From NCBI RefSeq assembly GCF_946482535.1, contig NZ_CAMLRU010000008.1:1-30054 (forward strand): a DNA stretch of 30,054 bases. Direction: 5' to 3'. Made by a program: the position numbers and the translations under genes. The notes under the pieces were generated by a model. That model searched no databases. It was given only the letters and a program-made list of their open reading frames with translations, and had not been told where the DNA came from. This document shows positions 1 through 7,360 of this stretch, piece after piece; the stretch's first letter is position 1, and every line of letters begins with the position of its first letter. This DNA is from an uncultured Flavobacterium sp. (lineage in GTDB: Bacteria; Bacteroidota; Bacteroidia; Flavobacteriales; Flavobacteriaceae).

Positions 1-256
1 CGAAGCGCCAAATTCCAAATAAATTTCAATTCCGAAACTTCAAATTTCAAAAGGTTTAACATTGTGATTTGATTCTTGAAGCTTTTTTGTAATTTTATTT
101 TTAGGATGTCCATGAAAATTGAAGACAAACTAAAAAACTAGCGTTTTTCAAATTCTAAATTCGAAGCGCCAAATTCCAAATAAATTTCAATTCCGAAACT
201 TCAAATTTCAAAAGGTCTAACTTTGTGATTTGATTCTTGAAGCTTTTTTGTAATTT
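1..256. repeat. 95-bp direct repeat, two copies (1-95 and 162-256)
   Basis: Positions 1-95 and 162-256 match at 93 of 95 bases (differences in the stretch ggtttaacat versus ggtctaactt), with a 161-bp period. The first half of each copy reads as degenerate 7-nt units of the caaattc/atttcaa type, the kind of short AT-rich intergenic repeat common in Flavobacterium. The first copy begins at the window edge, so the array may continue to the left. The 66-bp spacer has only a tiny 11-codon frame. No gene is supported anywhere in 1-285. Confidence 0.85.
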
Positions 257-285
257 GGGGTTTAATATTTGTAATTTTCTTTACT

Positions 286-894
286 ATGTATGATGTTTTG
301 ATTATTGGTGGCGGAGTTTCAGGCATGTCTTGTGCTTTGATTTTGGGTTCGGCCCATCACAAACCTTTTGTAACTGATAAAAAAATTGGCATCATTGCCC
401 ATCAAAAATCTTCTTCGTTGCAAGACGCTCTTTTCAATAATGCCTACGGAATTCCGGCAGGGAAATTAGGCGCTGAACTATTAACAGAAAGTGTTAATCA
501 TTTAGAAGAATTATATCCGCATATTGAGCAAATTTCCGGCGAAAAAGTAATGAAGATTGAAGGCAAAGCGGGAAATTTTTCCGTTATCACCAATAAGCAA
601 ACTTACCAAACCAAGATTGTCGTTATAGGCATCGGTGCGGGAAATCCTTTTACTATTGAAGGTTTGGAAGAATTCGTAATGCCGCATCAAAAAGTGATTC
701 CCGAGAAAAACAGAATTCAACTCAAAAACACAGACCACAAAGTAACCGAAGGCATCTACGTTACCGGAACTTTAGCCGGTTGGCGCAGTCAACTGTCCAT
801 AGCTGCCGGAAGTGGCGCAGCAGTAGCTACCGATATCTTAACGTTATGGAATAATGGTGTTCATGTGCAAGTACATGACAGTATTAGAAAGTAA
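286..894 (+). CDS. Short FAD/NAD(P)-dependent oxidoreductase (thioredoxin-reductase-like fold)
   Basis: The 202-aa product begins with a dinucleotide-binding Rossmann loop, GGGVSG at residues 8-13, directly after a hydrophobic beta strand. It ends with a segment of the EGIYVTGTLAGW type followed by a small-residue helix (SIAAGSGAAVATDI), which in the thioredoxin reductase family is the FAD-contacting C-terminal motif. The family is usually about 300 aa. Here the central NAD(P)H-binding domain appears to be missing and there is no CxxC redox pair, so it is not a classical thioredoxin reductase and its substrate is unknown. The ATG at 286 follows an A/T-rich leader with a near-consensus -7 box (AATATTTG, 264-271). 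It converges with the S41 protease gene, with 3 bp between stop codons. The class is fairly secure, the exact role is not. Confidence 0.8.
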   Translation: MYDVLIIGGGVSGMSCALILGSAHHKPFVTDKKIGIIAHQKSSSLQDALFNNAYGIPAGKLGAELLTESVNHLEELYPHIEQISGEKVMKIEGKAGNFSVITNKQTYQTKIVVIGIGAGNPFTIEGLEEFVMPHQKVIPEKNRIQLKNTDHKVTEGIYVTGTLAGWRSQLSIAAGSGAAVATDILTLWNNGVHVQVHDSIRK

Positions 895-897
895 AAT

Positions 898-2466
898 TTA
901 CTTCAAAATCGCTTTCAACATCGCATCATCTTTTAAAATGATTTGATAGTATTGGTTTTCCCCAAAAAGTTGTCGGGCATATTCGGCGGTGAGGTATTTT
1001 TTTACCAAATTTTTGTTATTCGCCAAAGACATTTCCAAACCGGCATCTTTCAAATAAGTCTCAAATTTTGATACGGTAGTGTTGTCTTGCAGCATTTTGG
1101 AATAGAAAGCTTCAAATTTCATTCCTTTAAAAGAGTCCCGATTTTTGTCTAATTGTTCAAAAACAAAATGACTCACCAAACCCGAACTTAAAATATAGGC
1201 CAAACTCTCTTCGCCTTTTTTCACTTCCAAAGGCACAAAAATATCCGGAACGATACCGCCGCCGCCATAAACGGTTCGCCCTTTTTTGGTTTTAAATTTT
1301 AAAGAATCGGCCACTTTGATTTTGTCTTTGGCGTACAATTCTCCGTTTTCAAATCGGGCTTCGTAATCATGGCTGTATTCTTCTCCATGGCCTTTTACAT
1401 AAGGTTTTTGAATCGATCGACCACTAGGCGTATAATATCTGGAAGTGGTTAAACGAACAGCCGAACCGTCTTCAAAATCCATTTCGCGTTGTACCAATCC
1501 TTTGCCAAAAGAACGTCTGCCCACGACAGTGCCTCGATCGTTATCCTGAATCGCGCCGGCTAAAATTTCACTAGCAGAAGCTGAGTTTTCATCTATTAAA
1601 ACATATACTCGACCGGTTTCAAAAATACCTTCTTCGGTAGCAAAAGTTTTATTGATTTCACCACTTTTGTTTTTGGTAAAAACGATAAGTTCTTTGTCTT
1701 TTAATAATTCGTCTGCAATTTCAACTGCTTTTTCCAAATATCCGCCGCCATTGTCTCGCAAGTCAATCACCAAAGTTTTCATGCCTTGTTTTTTCAACTG
1801 TTCTAATCCGACGCGGAATTCGTCATAAGTGCTTTCGGCAAAGCGATTGATTTTGATGTAACCGGTAGTGGCGTTGAGCTTTAAATAGGTATCGACACTC
1901 TTAATCGGAACCACATCGCGAATCACCGGAATTTTTAGTTTTTGGTTGCTGCTTTTTCGGTAAATGGTCAATAAAACTTTGGAACCTTCTTCGCCTTTCA
2001 ATTTGTTGAACAAACTGTCGGTTGGCAATTTTCTTCCGAAAAGTTTGTCTTTATCAGCATATAAAATGCGGTCACCGGCTAAAATACCGGCTTTTTCGGC
2101 CGGACCGTTTTCCAAAGGTTTTACAATGGTAACCGTATCATTAAACATGTAGAAATTCACGCCAATTCCAACAAAATCACCTTTCATTAATTCGGCTTCC
2201 GAGGATTGTTCGCTCGGCGGAATGTAAACGGAATGCGGATCGAGATTGGCTAAAATGCTGTTCACCGTTAAATCGACTATAGAATCTGAGTTGACTTCGT
2301 CGACATATTCTTCGTTGATGAAATCAATCAATTTTTCAATTTTGGCTTTGCTGGCGTTTTGTTTGGAAAGCGTTCGTTTGGGAAAATTGAGCATACCGCC
2401 GATAACAATTCCCATGGCGACGCAAGAGAACAGCAATAAAGGCAAGTATTTTTCATTAGATTTCAT
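898..2466 (-). CDS. S41 family C-terminal processing peptidase (Ctp/Prc type)
   Basis: This 522-aa protein has an N-terminal hydrophobic anchor (about residues 7-27), a PDZ domain (about 92-175, with the GIGV and AGILAGDRIL elements) and an S41 catalytic domain. The Ser-Lys dyad is visible: SASASEI gives S297 and FGKG gives K322, with the 25-residue spacing seen in Prc and D1 protease. An upstream RDNGGGYL loop is also typical of the family. Such enzymes cut C-terminal tails of envelope or periplasmic proteins. It is the last gene of a three-gene minus-strand unit, 22 bp after the dCMP deaminase gene, and its ATG (2466-2464) is in a normal place. Which proteins it processes cannot be told from sequence. 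Confidence 0.93.
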   Translation of the reverse strand: MKSNEKYLPLLLFSCVAMGIVIGGMLNFPKRTLSKQNASKAKIEKLIDFINEEYVDEVNSDSIVDLTVNSILANLDPHSVYIPPSEQSSEAELMKGDFVGIGVNFYMFNDTVTIVKPLENGPAEKAGILAGDRILYADKDKLFGRKLPTDSLFNKLKGEEGSKVLLTIYRKSSNQKLKIPVIRDVVPIKSVDTYLKLNATTGYIKINRFAESTYDEFRVGLEQLKKQGMKTLVIDLRDNGGGYLEKAVEIADELLKDKELIVFTKNKSGEINKTFATEEGIFETGRVYVLIDENSASASEILAGAIQDNDRGTVVGRRSFGKGLVQREMDFEDGSAVRLTTSRYYTPSGRSIQKPYVKGHGEEYSHDYEARFENGELYAKDKIKVADSLKFKTKKGRTVYGGGGIVPDIFVPLEVKKGEESLAYILSSGLVSHFVFEQLDKNRDSFKGMKFEAFYSKMLQDNTTVSKFETYLKDAGLEMSLANNKNLVKKYLTAEYARQLFGENQYYQIILKDDAMLKAILK

Positions 2467-2488
2467 ACGACTAACAATTACAATAAAA

Positions 2489-2917
2489 TTAGTCTAAATT
2501 TTCGATTTGTGTAACTTCAATTCCGGCTTTTCTCAGGAAGTCTAAACCCGATTCGTCACGATAACCGTTTTTAAAAACTACCCGTTTGATGCCCGATTGG
2601 TGAATGAGTTTGCTGCATTCTTTGCAAGGCGAAAGCGTGATGTATAAAGTGGCATTTTCGCAACTTTGGGTGGAACGCGCCACTTTTGAAATGGCATTGG
2701 CTTCGGCGTGTAAGACATACCATTTGGTTAAGCCTTCGTCGTCTTCGCAACAGTTTTCAAATCCCGATGGCGTTCCATTGTAGCCGTCGGAAATGATCAT
2801 TTTATCGCGAACGATAATGGCGCCGACTTGTTTGCGTTTGCAATAAGACAATTTGCTCCATTCGGCAGCGATTCTCAGGTAGGCAACGTCGTATTTTTTT
2901 TGTTTGGCTTCTTTCAT
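2489..2917 (-). CDS. dCMP deaminase (deoxycytidylate deaminase)
   Basis: The 142-aa protein is a zinc-dependent cytidine deaminase-fold enzyme. The zinc site is HAE (H70, E72 as the proton shuttle) plus PCKEC (C98, C101). The GYNGTPSGFENC stretch (residues 45-56) and the following acidic segment match the substrate-binding region of deoxycytidylate deaminases (ComEB-like) and separate it from TadA and free cytidine deaminases. It converts dCMP to dUMP, feeding dTMP synthesis. The gene is in the middle of the hupE-like/dCMP deaminase/S41 unit. The 111-bp gap upstream of its ATG (2917-2915) holds a repeat element on the opposite strand. Confidence 0.93.
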   Translation of the reverse strand: MKEAKQKKYDVAYLRIAAEWSKLSYCKRKQVGAIIVRDKMIISDGYNGTPSGFENCCEDDEGLTKWYVLHAEANAISKVARSTQSCENATLYITLSPCKECSKLIHQSGIKRVVFKNGYRDESGLDFLRKAGIEVTQIENLD

Positions 2918-2944
2918 AACAGAAATTCAAATGGTTTCCCGTTT

Positions 2945-2991
2945 AACCCCGATTGGAGCGGCTACCATGTAGCGTGGAAAGCGGGAATATG
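2945..2991 (+). ncRNA. Degenerate Flavo-1-like structured intergenic element (copy A)
   Basis: Between the HupE-like and dCMP deaminase genes the plus strand reads ccccgattggagcggctacc, a 3-nt gap, then tagcgtggaaagcgggaata. These are the two conserved halves of an element that recurs at 12641, 15338 and 26249. Here the apical extension is almost absent: the short hairpin is gcta/tagc (2961-2964 and 2970-2973), and the outer CCCG/CGGG blocks can pair. It lies antisense to the surrounding transcript. The name follows my memory of the Bacteroidetes Flavo-1 motif; a covariance-model search would decide. Confidence 0.5.
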
Positions 2992-3028
2992 GAAGGCAAA
3001 TATACCCAAACCTTTCGTTTCAGAGCAA

Positions 3029-3622
3029 TTATTTAACCCAAATTTCACTTTGTAAAATCATCGGAATAACGACACCAACGATAAAGGCAGAAATGATAAG
3101 AATCCAGTCGCGTTTGGAGAATTTTAAAAGCGTTTGTACCACATAAGCCAAAAGTAAGGCCGCCAAAACTACGATGATTTGAGCTACTTCAATGCCGAGG
3201 GCAAATTCGAATAGCGGTAAAAGTTTGTCAGTAGGTTTGCCTGATAAAATGCTGTTGAAATAATTGGAAAAACCCAAGCCGTGAATCACACCGAAGAAGA
3301 CTGTTACAATGCCAATGAAAGTAATGCCGTTTTGTTTGCTCGATTTTCCGGAAACAATAATATTGTATAAAGCCGCTATCAAAATGGTAATCGGAATGAG
3401 CAACTCGAGAATTTCAGACTTGATGGTGATGATGTTAAAAACCGAGAGAAAAAGAGCTAAAGTATGGCCTAAAGTAAAAAGCGAAACGAGAATTAAAATT
3501 CTTTTCCACGATTTGAATTCGTAAGGAACGGTTAAGGCTAAAAGGAATAAAACATGGTCGTAGGCAAAGAGATCAAGTACATGTTTTAATCCGATATTGA
3601 AGTATATCCAGAAATCTGACAT
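3029..3622 (-). CDS. HupE/UreJ-like integral membrane protein
   Basis: This 197-aa protein has about six hydrophobic segments. The N-terminus has the family pattern GLKHVLDLFAYDHVLFLLAL with H14, D22 and H23; further conserved-type histidines occur in TLGHTLAL and GVIHGLGFS. Proteins of this family are associated with nickel uptake in hydrogenase and urease clusters, but many Bacteroidota carry a stand-alone copy of unknown role. No hydrogenase or urease gene lies in the window. It is first in the three-gene minus-strand unit. The start ATG (3622-3620) is supported by a weak promoter-like box about 35 nt upstream. Metal transport is a guess from family membership only. Confidence 0.85.
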   Translation of the reverse strand: MSDFWIYFNIGLKHVLDLFAYDHVLFLLALTVPYEFKSWKRILILVSLFTLGHTLALFLSVFNIITIKSEILELLIPITILIAALYNIIVSGKSSKQNGITFIGIVTVFFGVIHGLGFSNYFNSILSGKPTDKLLPLFEFALGIEVAQIIVVLAALLLAYVVQTLLKFSKRDWILIISAFIVGVVIPMILQSEIWVK

Positions 3623-3657
3623 TGTAGTTTGGTTGTTTGGTTTAGTGGTTTGGAACG

Positions 3658-3665
3658 TAAACTTA
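3658..3665 (-). promoter_or_regulatory. Possible -7 promoter box of the HupE-like operon
   Basis: On the minus strand this reads TAAGTTTA, one base from the Bacteroidota TAnnTTTG box, 35 nt upstream of the first ATG. I see no convincing -33 TTTG at the right distance, so this is a weak call. Confidence 0.3.
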
Positions 3666-3753
3666 CAATTAATTTTAATTGCGGCTTAAAAATTAATCCT
3701 AAAATCGATGAAAAACATTTTGGAAATTGGTTTTCTAAAAAGGGAAATTGGCT

Positions 3754-3761
3754 TATATTTG
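3754..3761 (+). promoter_or_regulatory. -7 promoter box of the TerB-like gene
   Basis: TATATTTG matches the Bacteroidota TAnnTTTG consensus exactly. A TTG lies at 3727-3729, a somewhat long 24-bp spacer. Transcription would begin near 3765, downstream of an in-frame TTG at 3748, which rules that codon out as the start and favours the ATG at 3784. Confidence 0.65.
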
Positions 3762-3783
3762 CAGTACTAAAACCAGTATAATT

Positions 3784-4215
3784 ATGTCAATTTCAGATTT
3801 ATTTGATAGCGAGTTTAAAAGCAGAAACAAAGGTCATTTTTCGGCGATTGTTCGTGTGGCTACTGCCGATGGCGATATGAGCAAAGAAGAGAAAGAGTTC
3901 TTGGATAAATTGGCCGTTCGCTTAGAAATATCCGCTGCAGAATACGAAGAGATTTTAGAAAATCCTTTAAAATACCCAATCAATCCGCCGTATTTACACG
4001 TGCAACGTTTAGAGCGTTTGTATGATTTGTCGCGTATGGTTTATGCCGATCACGTACTTGGCCCAAAACAAAAAGAAATTTTAACCAAGTTTGCCTTGGC
4101 GTTAGGATTTACACCGGGCAATGTACCTTATATTGTTGACAAAGCATTGTCGTTGTTGGTGATCAATGTAGATTCGGATACTTTTGTTTACGAAATGACG
4201 CATATGAATAAATAG
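3784..4215 (+). CDS. TerB-like (tellurite resistance TerB family) cytoplasmic protein
   Basis: The 143-aa protein starts MSISDLFDSEF and is all-helical in character. The segment VRVATADGDMSKEEKEFLDKLA is the TerB/DjlA-type acidic helix-turn-helix element, and a second half-repeat (MVYADHVLGPKQKEILTKFA) resembles it, as expected for the TerB fold. There is no signal peptide or membrane segment. The family is linked to stress responses and metal or phospholipid sensing, but many members have no assigned function. Genuine tellurite resistance should not be inferred, since no other ter genes are nearby. The ATG at 3784 was preferred over the in-frame TTG at 3748 because the promoter box overlaps the longer frame. 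It converges with fbp. Confidence 0.85.
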   Translation: MSISDLFDSEFKSRNKGHFSAIVRVATADGDMSKEEKEFLDKLAVRLEISAAEYEEILENPLKYPINPPYLHVQRLERLYDLSRMVYADHVLGPKQKEILTKFALALGFTPGNVPYIVDKALSLLVINVDSDTFVYEMTHMNK

Positions 4216-4222
4216 TGGCATT

Positions 4223-4348
4223 GTGACCAAGTAACGGAGTAACAATGTAACATTAAATAGAAAAGCCTGAATCATAAATTCAGGCTTTTCTATTTTAAAT
4301 CTTGAACTTTCGTCACTTGGTCACTTGGTCACCTCGTTACATCGTCAC
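4223..4348. repeat. Octanucleotide GTRAC arrays flanking a terminator
   Basis: On the plus strand 4223-4251 reads gtgaccaa, gtaacgga, gtaacaat, gtaac. On the minus strand 4348-4312 reads gtgacgat, gtaacgag, gtgaccaa, gtgaccaa, gtgac. Both are 8-nt periodic with the core GTRAC, and they point towards each other around the hairpin at 4255-4295. The right array ends directly at the fbp stop codon. A third, shorter array of the same unit lies at 18105-18125. Confidence 0.8.
4255..4295. terminator. Bidirectional hairpin terminator, 18-bp perfect stem
   Basis: Arms 4255-4272 and 4278-4295 are perfect reverse complements (core aaaagcctgaat / attcaggctttt) around a 5-nt loop, with A-rich and T-rich flanks so it can work in both directions. 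It separates the convergent TerB-like and fbp genes. Confidence 0.93.
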
Positions 4349-5356
4349 TTAAACATACTTTGCCATAAACTCTTCCGCTTTTTCTACCATATTATAGCTG
4401 CCGCAGAAGAACGGCACGCGTTGGTGCAATTCGGTGGGTTGGATTTCCATGATTCTTCCAAAACCATCGGAGGCTTTTCCGCCAGCTTGTTCGGCAATAA
4501 AGGCCATTGGGTTGCATTCGTATAGCAAACGCAATTTCCCGTTAGGCGATTTCATGCTGGTTGGGTAAATATAAATTCCGCCTTTAATCATGTTGCGGTG
4601 AATATCGGAAACCAAACTGCCGATGTAACGAGAAGTATAGGGTCGGTCGCCTTCTTCGAGCTGACAGTATTTGATATAGTCTTTTACGCCTTGCGGAAAA
4701 TGCACATAATTGCCTTCGTTGATGGAGTAAATGTTGCCGTCTTTGGAAAACTGCATGTTCGGATGCGACAAATAAAACGTACCAATCGCCGGATTCAAAG
4801 TAAAGCCGTTCACGCCGTGACCTGTTGTATAAACCAACATCGTTGAAGTACCGTAAATCACATAACCGGCGGCCACTTGCTGTGTTCCGGGTTGCAAGAA
4901 ATCGGCTGAGGTAACCGGTGTGCCAACAGGCGTTACTCTTCTGAACACCGAAAAAATAGTTCCTACCGATACATTCACATCGATATTTGAAGAACCATCT
5001 AACGGATCCATCAAAACCACGTATTTATTGCTGTGGGTTTTATCAGAACCGGCTACGGTGATGAAATCGTCGTTTTCTTCGGAAGCAATTCCGCACACAA
5101 TTTCGCGGTTGATTAGCGTTTGGATAAAAATTTCATTGGCATACACATCCAATTTTTGTTGGTCTTCGCCTTGGATGTTTTGGTCTCCGGCCGCACCGAC
5201 TATATCTACTAAACCGGCTTTGTTGACTTTGTAATTCACCACTTTAGCGGCCAATCGGATGGAGTTGATGATTCGGGATAATTCTCCGGAGGAATACTTA
5301 AATTCTTCCTGTTTTTCGATGATAAATTCACCGAGGGTTTTGTTGCGTTCTTCCAT
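4349..5356 (-). CDS. fbp: Class I fructose-1,6-bisphosphatase
   Basis: The 335-aa enzyme hydrolyses fructose-1,6-bisphosphate to fructose-6-phosphate, the committed step of gluconeogenesis. The metal-binding signature DPLDGSSN lies at residues 117-124, preceded by the EEND acidic pair (E93/E94). The substrate-site region [15 protein letters not shown] and the later [14 protein letters not shown] match class I enzymes over full length. The ATG at 5356-5354 starts [12 protein letters not shown] longer in-frame start (TTG at 5383-5381) is rejected because that TTG is the end of a promoter-like box (5381-5388). The gene is divergent from a GNAT gene and convergent with the TerB-like gene. Confidence 0.96.
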   Translation of the reverse strand: MEERNKTLGEFIIEKQEEFKYSSGELSRIINSIRLAAKVVNYKVNKAGLVDIVGAAGDQNIQGEDQQKLDVYANEIFIQTLINREIVCGIASEENDDFITVAGSDKTHSNKYVVLMDPLDGSSNIDVNVSVGTIFSVFRRVTPVGTPVTSADFLQPGTQQVAAGYVIYGTSTMLVYTTGHGVNGFTLNPAIGTFYLSHPNMQFSKDGNIYSINEGNYVHFPQGVKDYIKYCQLEEGDRPYTSRYIGSLVSDIHRNMIKGGIYIYPTSMKSPNGKLRLLYECNPMAFIAEQAGGKASDGFGRIMEIQPTELHQRVPFFCGSYNMVEKAEEFMAKYV

Positions 5357-5380
5357 TACGAAATCGTTGTAGTTGTGGTG

Positions 5381-5388
5381 CAAATATC
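5381..5388 (-). promoter_or_regulatory. -7 promoter box of fbp
   Basis: The minus strand reads GATATTTG, one base from TAnnTTTG, leaving a leader of about 20 nt to the ATG at 5356. No clear -33 element is visible. Confidence 0.45.
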
Positions 5389-5437
5389 GCTAAATTTGCC
5401 CAAGAAAAAATGTATTTCGCAAAGAAATTATTAATTG

Positions 5438-5445
5438 TATTTTTG
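5438..5445 (+). promoter_or_regulatory. -7 promoter box of the SAT1-like GNAT gene
   Basis: TATTTTTG matches TAnnTTTG exactly, 17 nt upstream of the ATG at 5463. Together with the fbp box on the other strand it makes a compact divergent promoter region of 106 bp. Confidence 0.65.
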
Positions 5446-5462
5446 CAAAAAAATTAAACCGA

Positions 5463-5942
5463 ATGAATATCCGAAAAGGAACCAAAGCTGATATGCCGGC
5501 GGTACTCGATTTGATTCGAGAATTGGCTGTTTTTGAAAAAGAGCCCGATGCTGTGGTGGTTACTGTAGCCGATTTAGAACGAGACGGTTTTGGGAACAAT
5601 CCTTTGTTTTACACTTTTGTAGCAGAAGTTGATGGTGAGATTGTTGGGATGGCGTTGTATTATTATCGATACTCGACATGGAAAGGAAAAACCATTCATT
5701 TGGAAGATTTAATTGTCAAAGAAAAAATGCGCGGTACCGGTTTGGGCTTCGCTTTGTATACCAAAATCATGGAGCAAGGTAAAGCCGACAACGTTCGAAG
5801 AATCGAATGGAATGTCTTAGATTGGAATACACCGGCCATAGAATTTTATAAAAAATCGGGGGCGAAAATCTTAGCCGATTGGGATGTGGTTCAAATGGAT
5901 GAACAAGGCATTTCAGATTTTTTGCAAAATCTGAAAGCCTAA
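5463..5942 (+). CDS. GNAT N-acetyltransferase, spermidine/diamine acetyltransferase (SAT1)-like
   Basis: The 159-aa protein is a single GNAT domain. The acetyl-CoA pyrophosphate loop is RGTGLG (about residues 89-94). The layout follows the eukaryotic SAT1 family closely: LIRELAVFEKEPD near the start, a DGFGNNPLF stretch, MALYYYRYSTWKGK, the EDLIV strand, and WNTPAIEFYKKSGA near the C-terminus. Members acetylate polyamines, thialysine or other small amines; the actual substrate cannot be read from sequence. The ATG at 5463 sits 17 nt after an exact promoter box. A hairpin follows the stop, so it is probably transcribed alone. Confidence 0.9.
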   Translation: MNIRKGTKADMPAVLDLIRELAVFEKEPDAVVVTVADLERDGFGNNPLFYTFVAEVDGEIVGMALYYYRYSTWKGKTIHLEDLIVKEKMRGTGLGFALYTKIMEQGKADNVRRIEWNVLDWNTPAIEFYKKSGAKILADWDVVQMDEQGISDFLQNLKA

Positions 5943-5954
5943 ATATCAAAAATA

Positions 5955-5997
5955 AAATCCCAAATTCCAAAAAGGCAAAAGGTGGAATTTGGGATTT
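5955..5997. terminator. 15-bp inverted repeat, likely terminator
   Basis: Arms aaatcccaaattcca (5955-5969) and tggaatttgggattt (5983-5997) are perfect reverse complements around a 13-nt loop. There is no strong T-tract straight after it. The arm sequence resembles the caaattcc units of the left-edge repeat, so it may be a repeat-derived hairpin acting as a terminator. Confidence 0.6.
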
Positions 5998-6027
5998 CAA
6001 TAATTGGAATTTTTAAAAAATTGAAGG

Positions 6028-7281
6028 ATGAGAATTTTTAAGTTTGGTGGTGCATCAGTAAAAGATGCTGATGGTATTAAAAATGTATTTAGTGTATTGG
6101 AAAAAGTAGGTCATGAAGACACACTTTTGGTGATTTCCGCTATGGGAAAAACCACGAATGCTTTAGAAGTAGTGATAAAGAATTACTTCGAGAAGTCAAA
6201 TGAACTGCATTCATCTTTACAAGAAGTCAAGAAGTACCACTACCAAATTTTGATGGATTTATTCGAAGACGAAGAACACGACGTATACTTTGCGGTGAAC
6301 AATCATTTTGCCGATTTAGAGTATTTTATCCGAAGCAATAAATCGCCCAATTATAACTTTGTTTATGACCAAGTGGTAAGTTACGGAGAGATAATTTCGA
6401 CAACCATTGTAAGTCATTATTTTGCGCAAGCCGGCTTAAAAAACAATTGGATCGACGTCAGAAATTTTATCAAAACCGACAATACTTACCGCGATGCGAA
6501 TGTAGATTGGGAAAAAACCCAACAATACATCTCCAAAGGCGTAAAGAAAAAAGCGTTAAACATTACCCAAGGATTTTTAGGTTCTGATGAGAACAATTTC
6601 ACCACCACTTTAGGTCGTGAAGGTTCCGATTATACGGCAGCGATTTTTGCCTATTGTTTAAATGCCGAAAGCGTAACCATCTGGAAAGACGTTCCGGGTG
6701 TGATGAATGCCGATCCGCGTTATTTTGAAAATGCTATTTTGTTGAACCAAATTTCGTATCGCGAAGCCATTGAGTTGGCGTTTTACGGTGCTACCGTTAT
6801 TCACCCGAAAACCTTGCAACCTTTACAAAAAAAGGAAATCCCGTTGCATGTAAAATCTTTTATCAATCCGTTATTGCCCGGAACCAGCGTTTCTAAAGGG
6901 AAAGATTTAGAGCCGCAAACGCCTTGTTATATTGTAAAAAGAGACCAATTGTTGATTTCGTTATCGTCTATCGATTTCTCTTTTATCATGGAAGAAAACA
7001 TCAGCGAAATTTTTGCCTTGTTCCACCAATACAAGATGAAAGTGAGTTTGATCCAGAACTCAGCCATCAGTTTTTCAGTAAGTGTGGAAGATAAATTTGG
7101 TAACTTCAACGAACTCAAAGCTATACTGTCTAAAAAATTCAAAGTAGCTTACAACGAAAATGTGTCATTATATACCATTCGCCATTTCACCAAAGAAGCC
7201 GCCGAAATGGTAGAAAAAGGCAAAACGGTTTTATTAAAACAAATCTCCAGGGAAACCTTGCAAGTGGTAACCAAAGAGTAA
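6028..7281 (+). CDS. lysC: Monofunctional aspartate kinase
   Basis: The 417-aa enzyme phosphorylates aspartate, opening the lysine, threonine, methionine and diaminopimelate branch. Residues 1-12 carry the amino-acid kinase motif KFGGASVKDA (the usual KFGGTSV with Ala for Thr, common in this phylum). The substrate/ATP region TTLGREGSDYTAAIFA and the following VTIWKDVPGVMNADPR are diagnostic. About 150 C-terminal residues form an ACT-like regulatory region, suggesting allosteric feedback, though the effector is not visible. There is no fused homoserine dehydrogenase. The ATG at 6028 is preceded by gaagg, a rare weak Shine-Dalgarno-like match. A terminator hairpin follows the stop. Confidence 0.92.
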   Translation: MRIFKFGGASVKDADGIKNVFSVLEKVGHEDTLLVISAMGKTTNALEVVIKNYFEKSNELHSSLQEVKKYHYQILMDLFEDEEHDVYFAVNNHFADLEYFIRSNKSPNYNFVYDQVVSYGEIISTTIVSHYFAQAGLKNNWIDVRNFIKTDNTYRDANVDWEKTQQYISKGVKKKALNITQGFLGSDENNFTTTLGREGSDYTAAIFAYCLNAESVTIWKDVPGVMNADPRYFENAILLNQISYREAIELAFYGATVIHPKTLQPLQKKEIPLHVKSFINPLLPGTSVSKGKDLEPQTPCYIVKRDQLLISLSSIDFSFIMEENISEIFALFHQYKMKVSLIQNSAISFSVSVEDKFGNFNELKAILSKKFKVAYNENVSLYTIRHFTKEAAEMVEKGKTVLLKQISRETLQVVTKE

Positions 7282-7286
7282 CCTAC

Positions 7287-7326
7287 AACCGCGACTACTG
7301 AAAATATAAAGTGTTCGCGGTTTTTT
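7287..7326 (+). terminator. Rho-independent terminator after aspartate kinase
   Basis: Arms aaccgcga (7287-7294) and tcgcggtt (7315-7322) pair over 8 bp with a 20-nt loop and run into a T-rich tract. It separates aspartate kinase from the outer-membrane protein gene. Confidence 0.8.
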
Positions 7327-7360
7327 ATATTAAATCGCCTATTTTTACGTTATAAAGGAT

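Noticed and set aside
106..141. Tiny 11-codon frame between the direct repeat copies
   Set aside because: Too short, no promoter or homology cue, and located in repeat-rich AT sequence.
3748..3783. Longer TerB-like protein from a TTG start
   Set aside because: The -7 promoter box (3754-3761) lies inside the extension and the ATG at 3784 is well placed.
3784..4215. Tellurite-resistance operon
   Set aside because: Only a TerB-like domain is present, with no terC, terD or terZ neighbours.
4223..4348. CRISPR-like array
   Set aside because: The repeat unit is 8 nt with no unique spacers, and no cas gene is present.
5357..5383. Nine-residue extension of fbp from TTG
   Set aside because: The TTG is the end of the promoter-like box and the usual N-terminus begins at the ATG at 5356.
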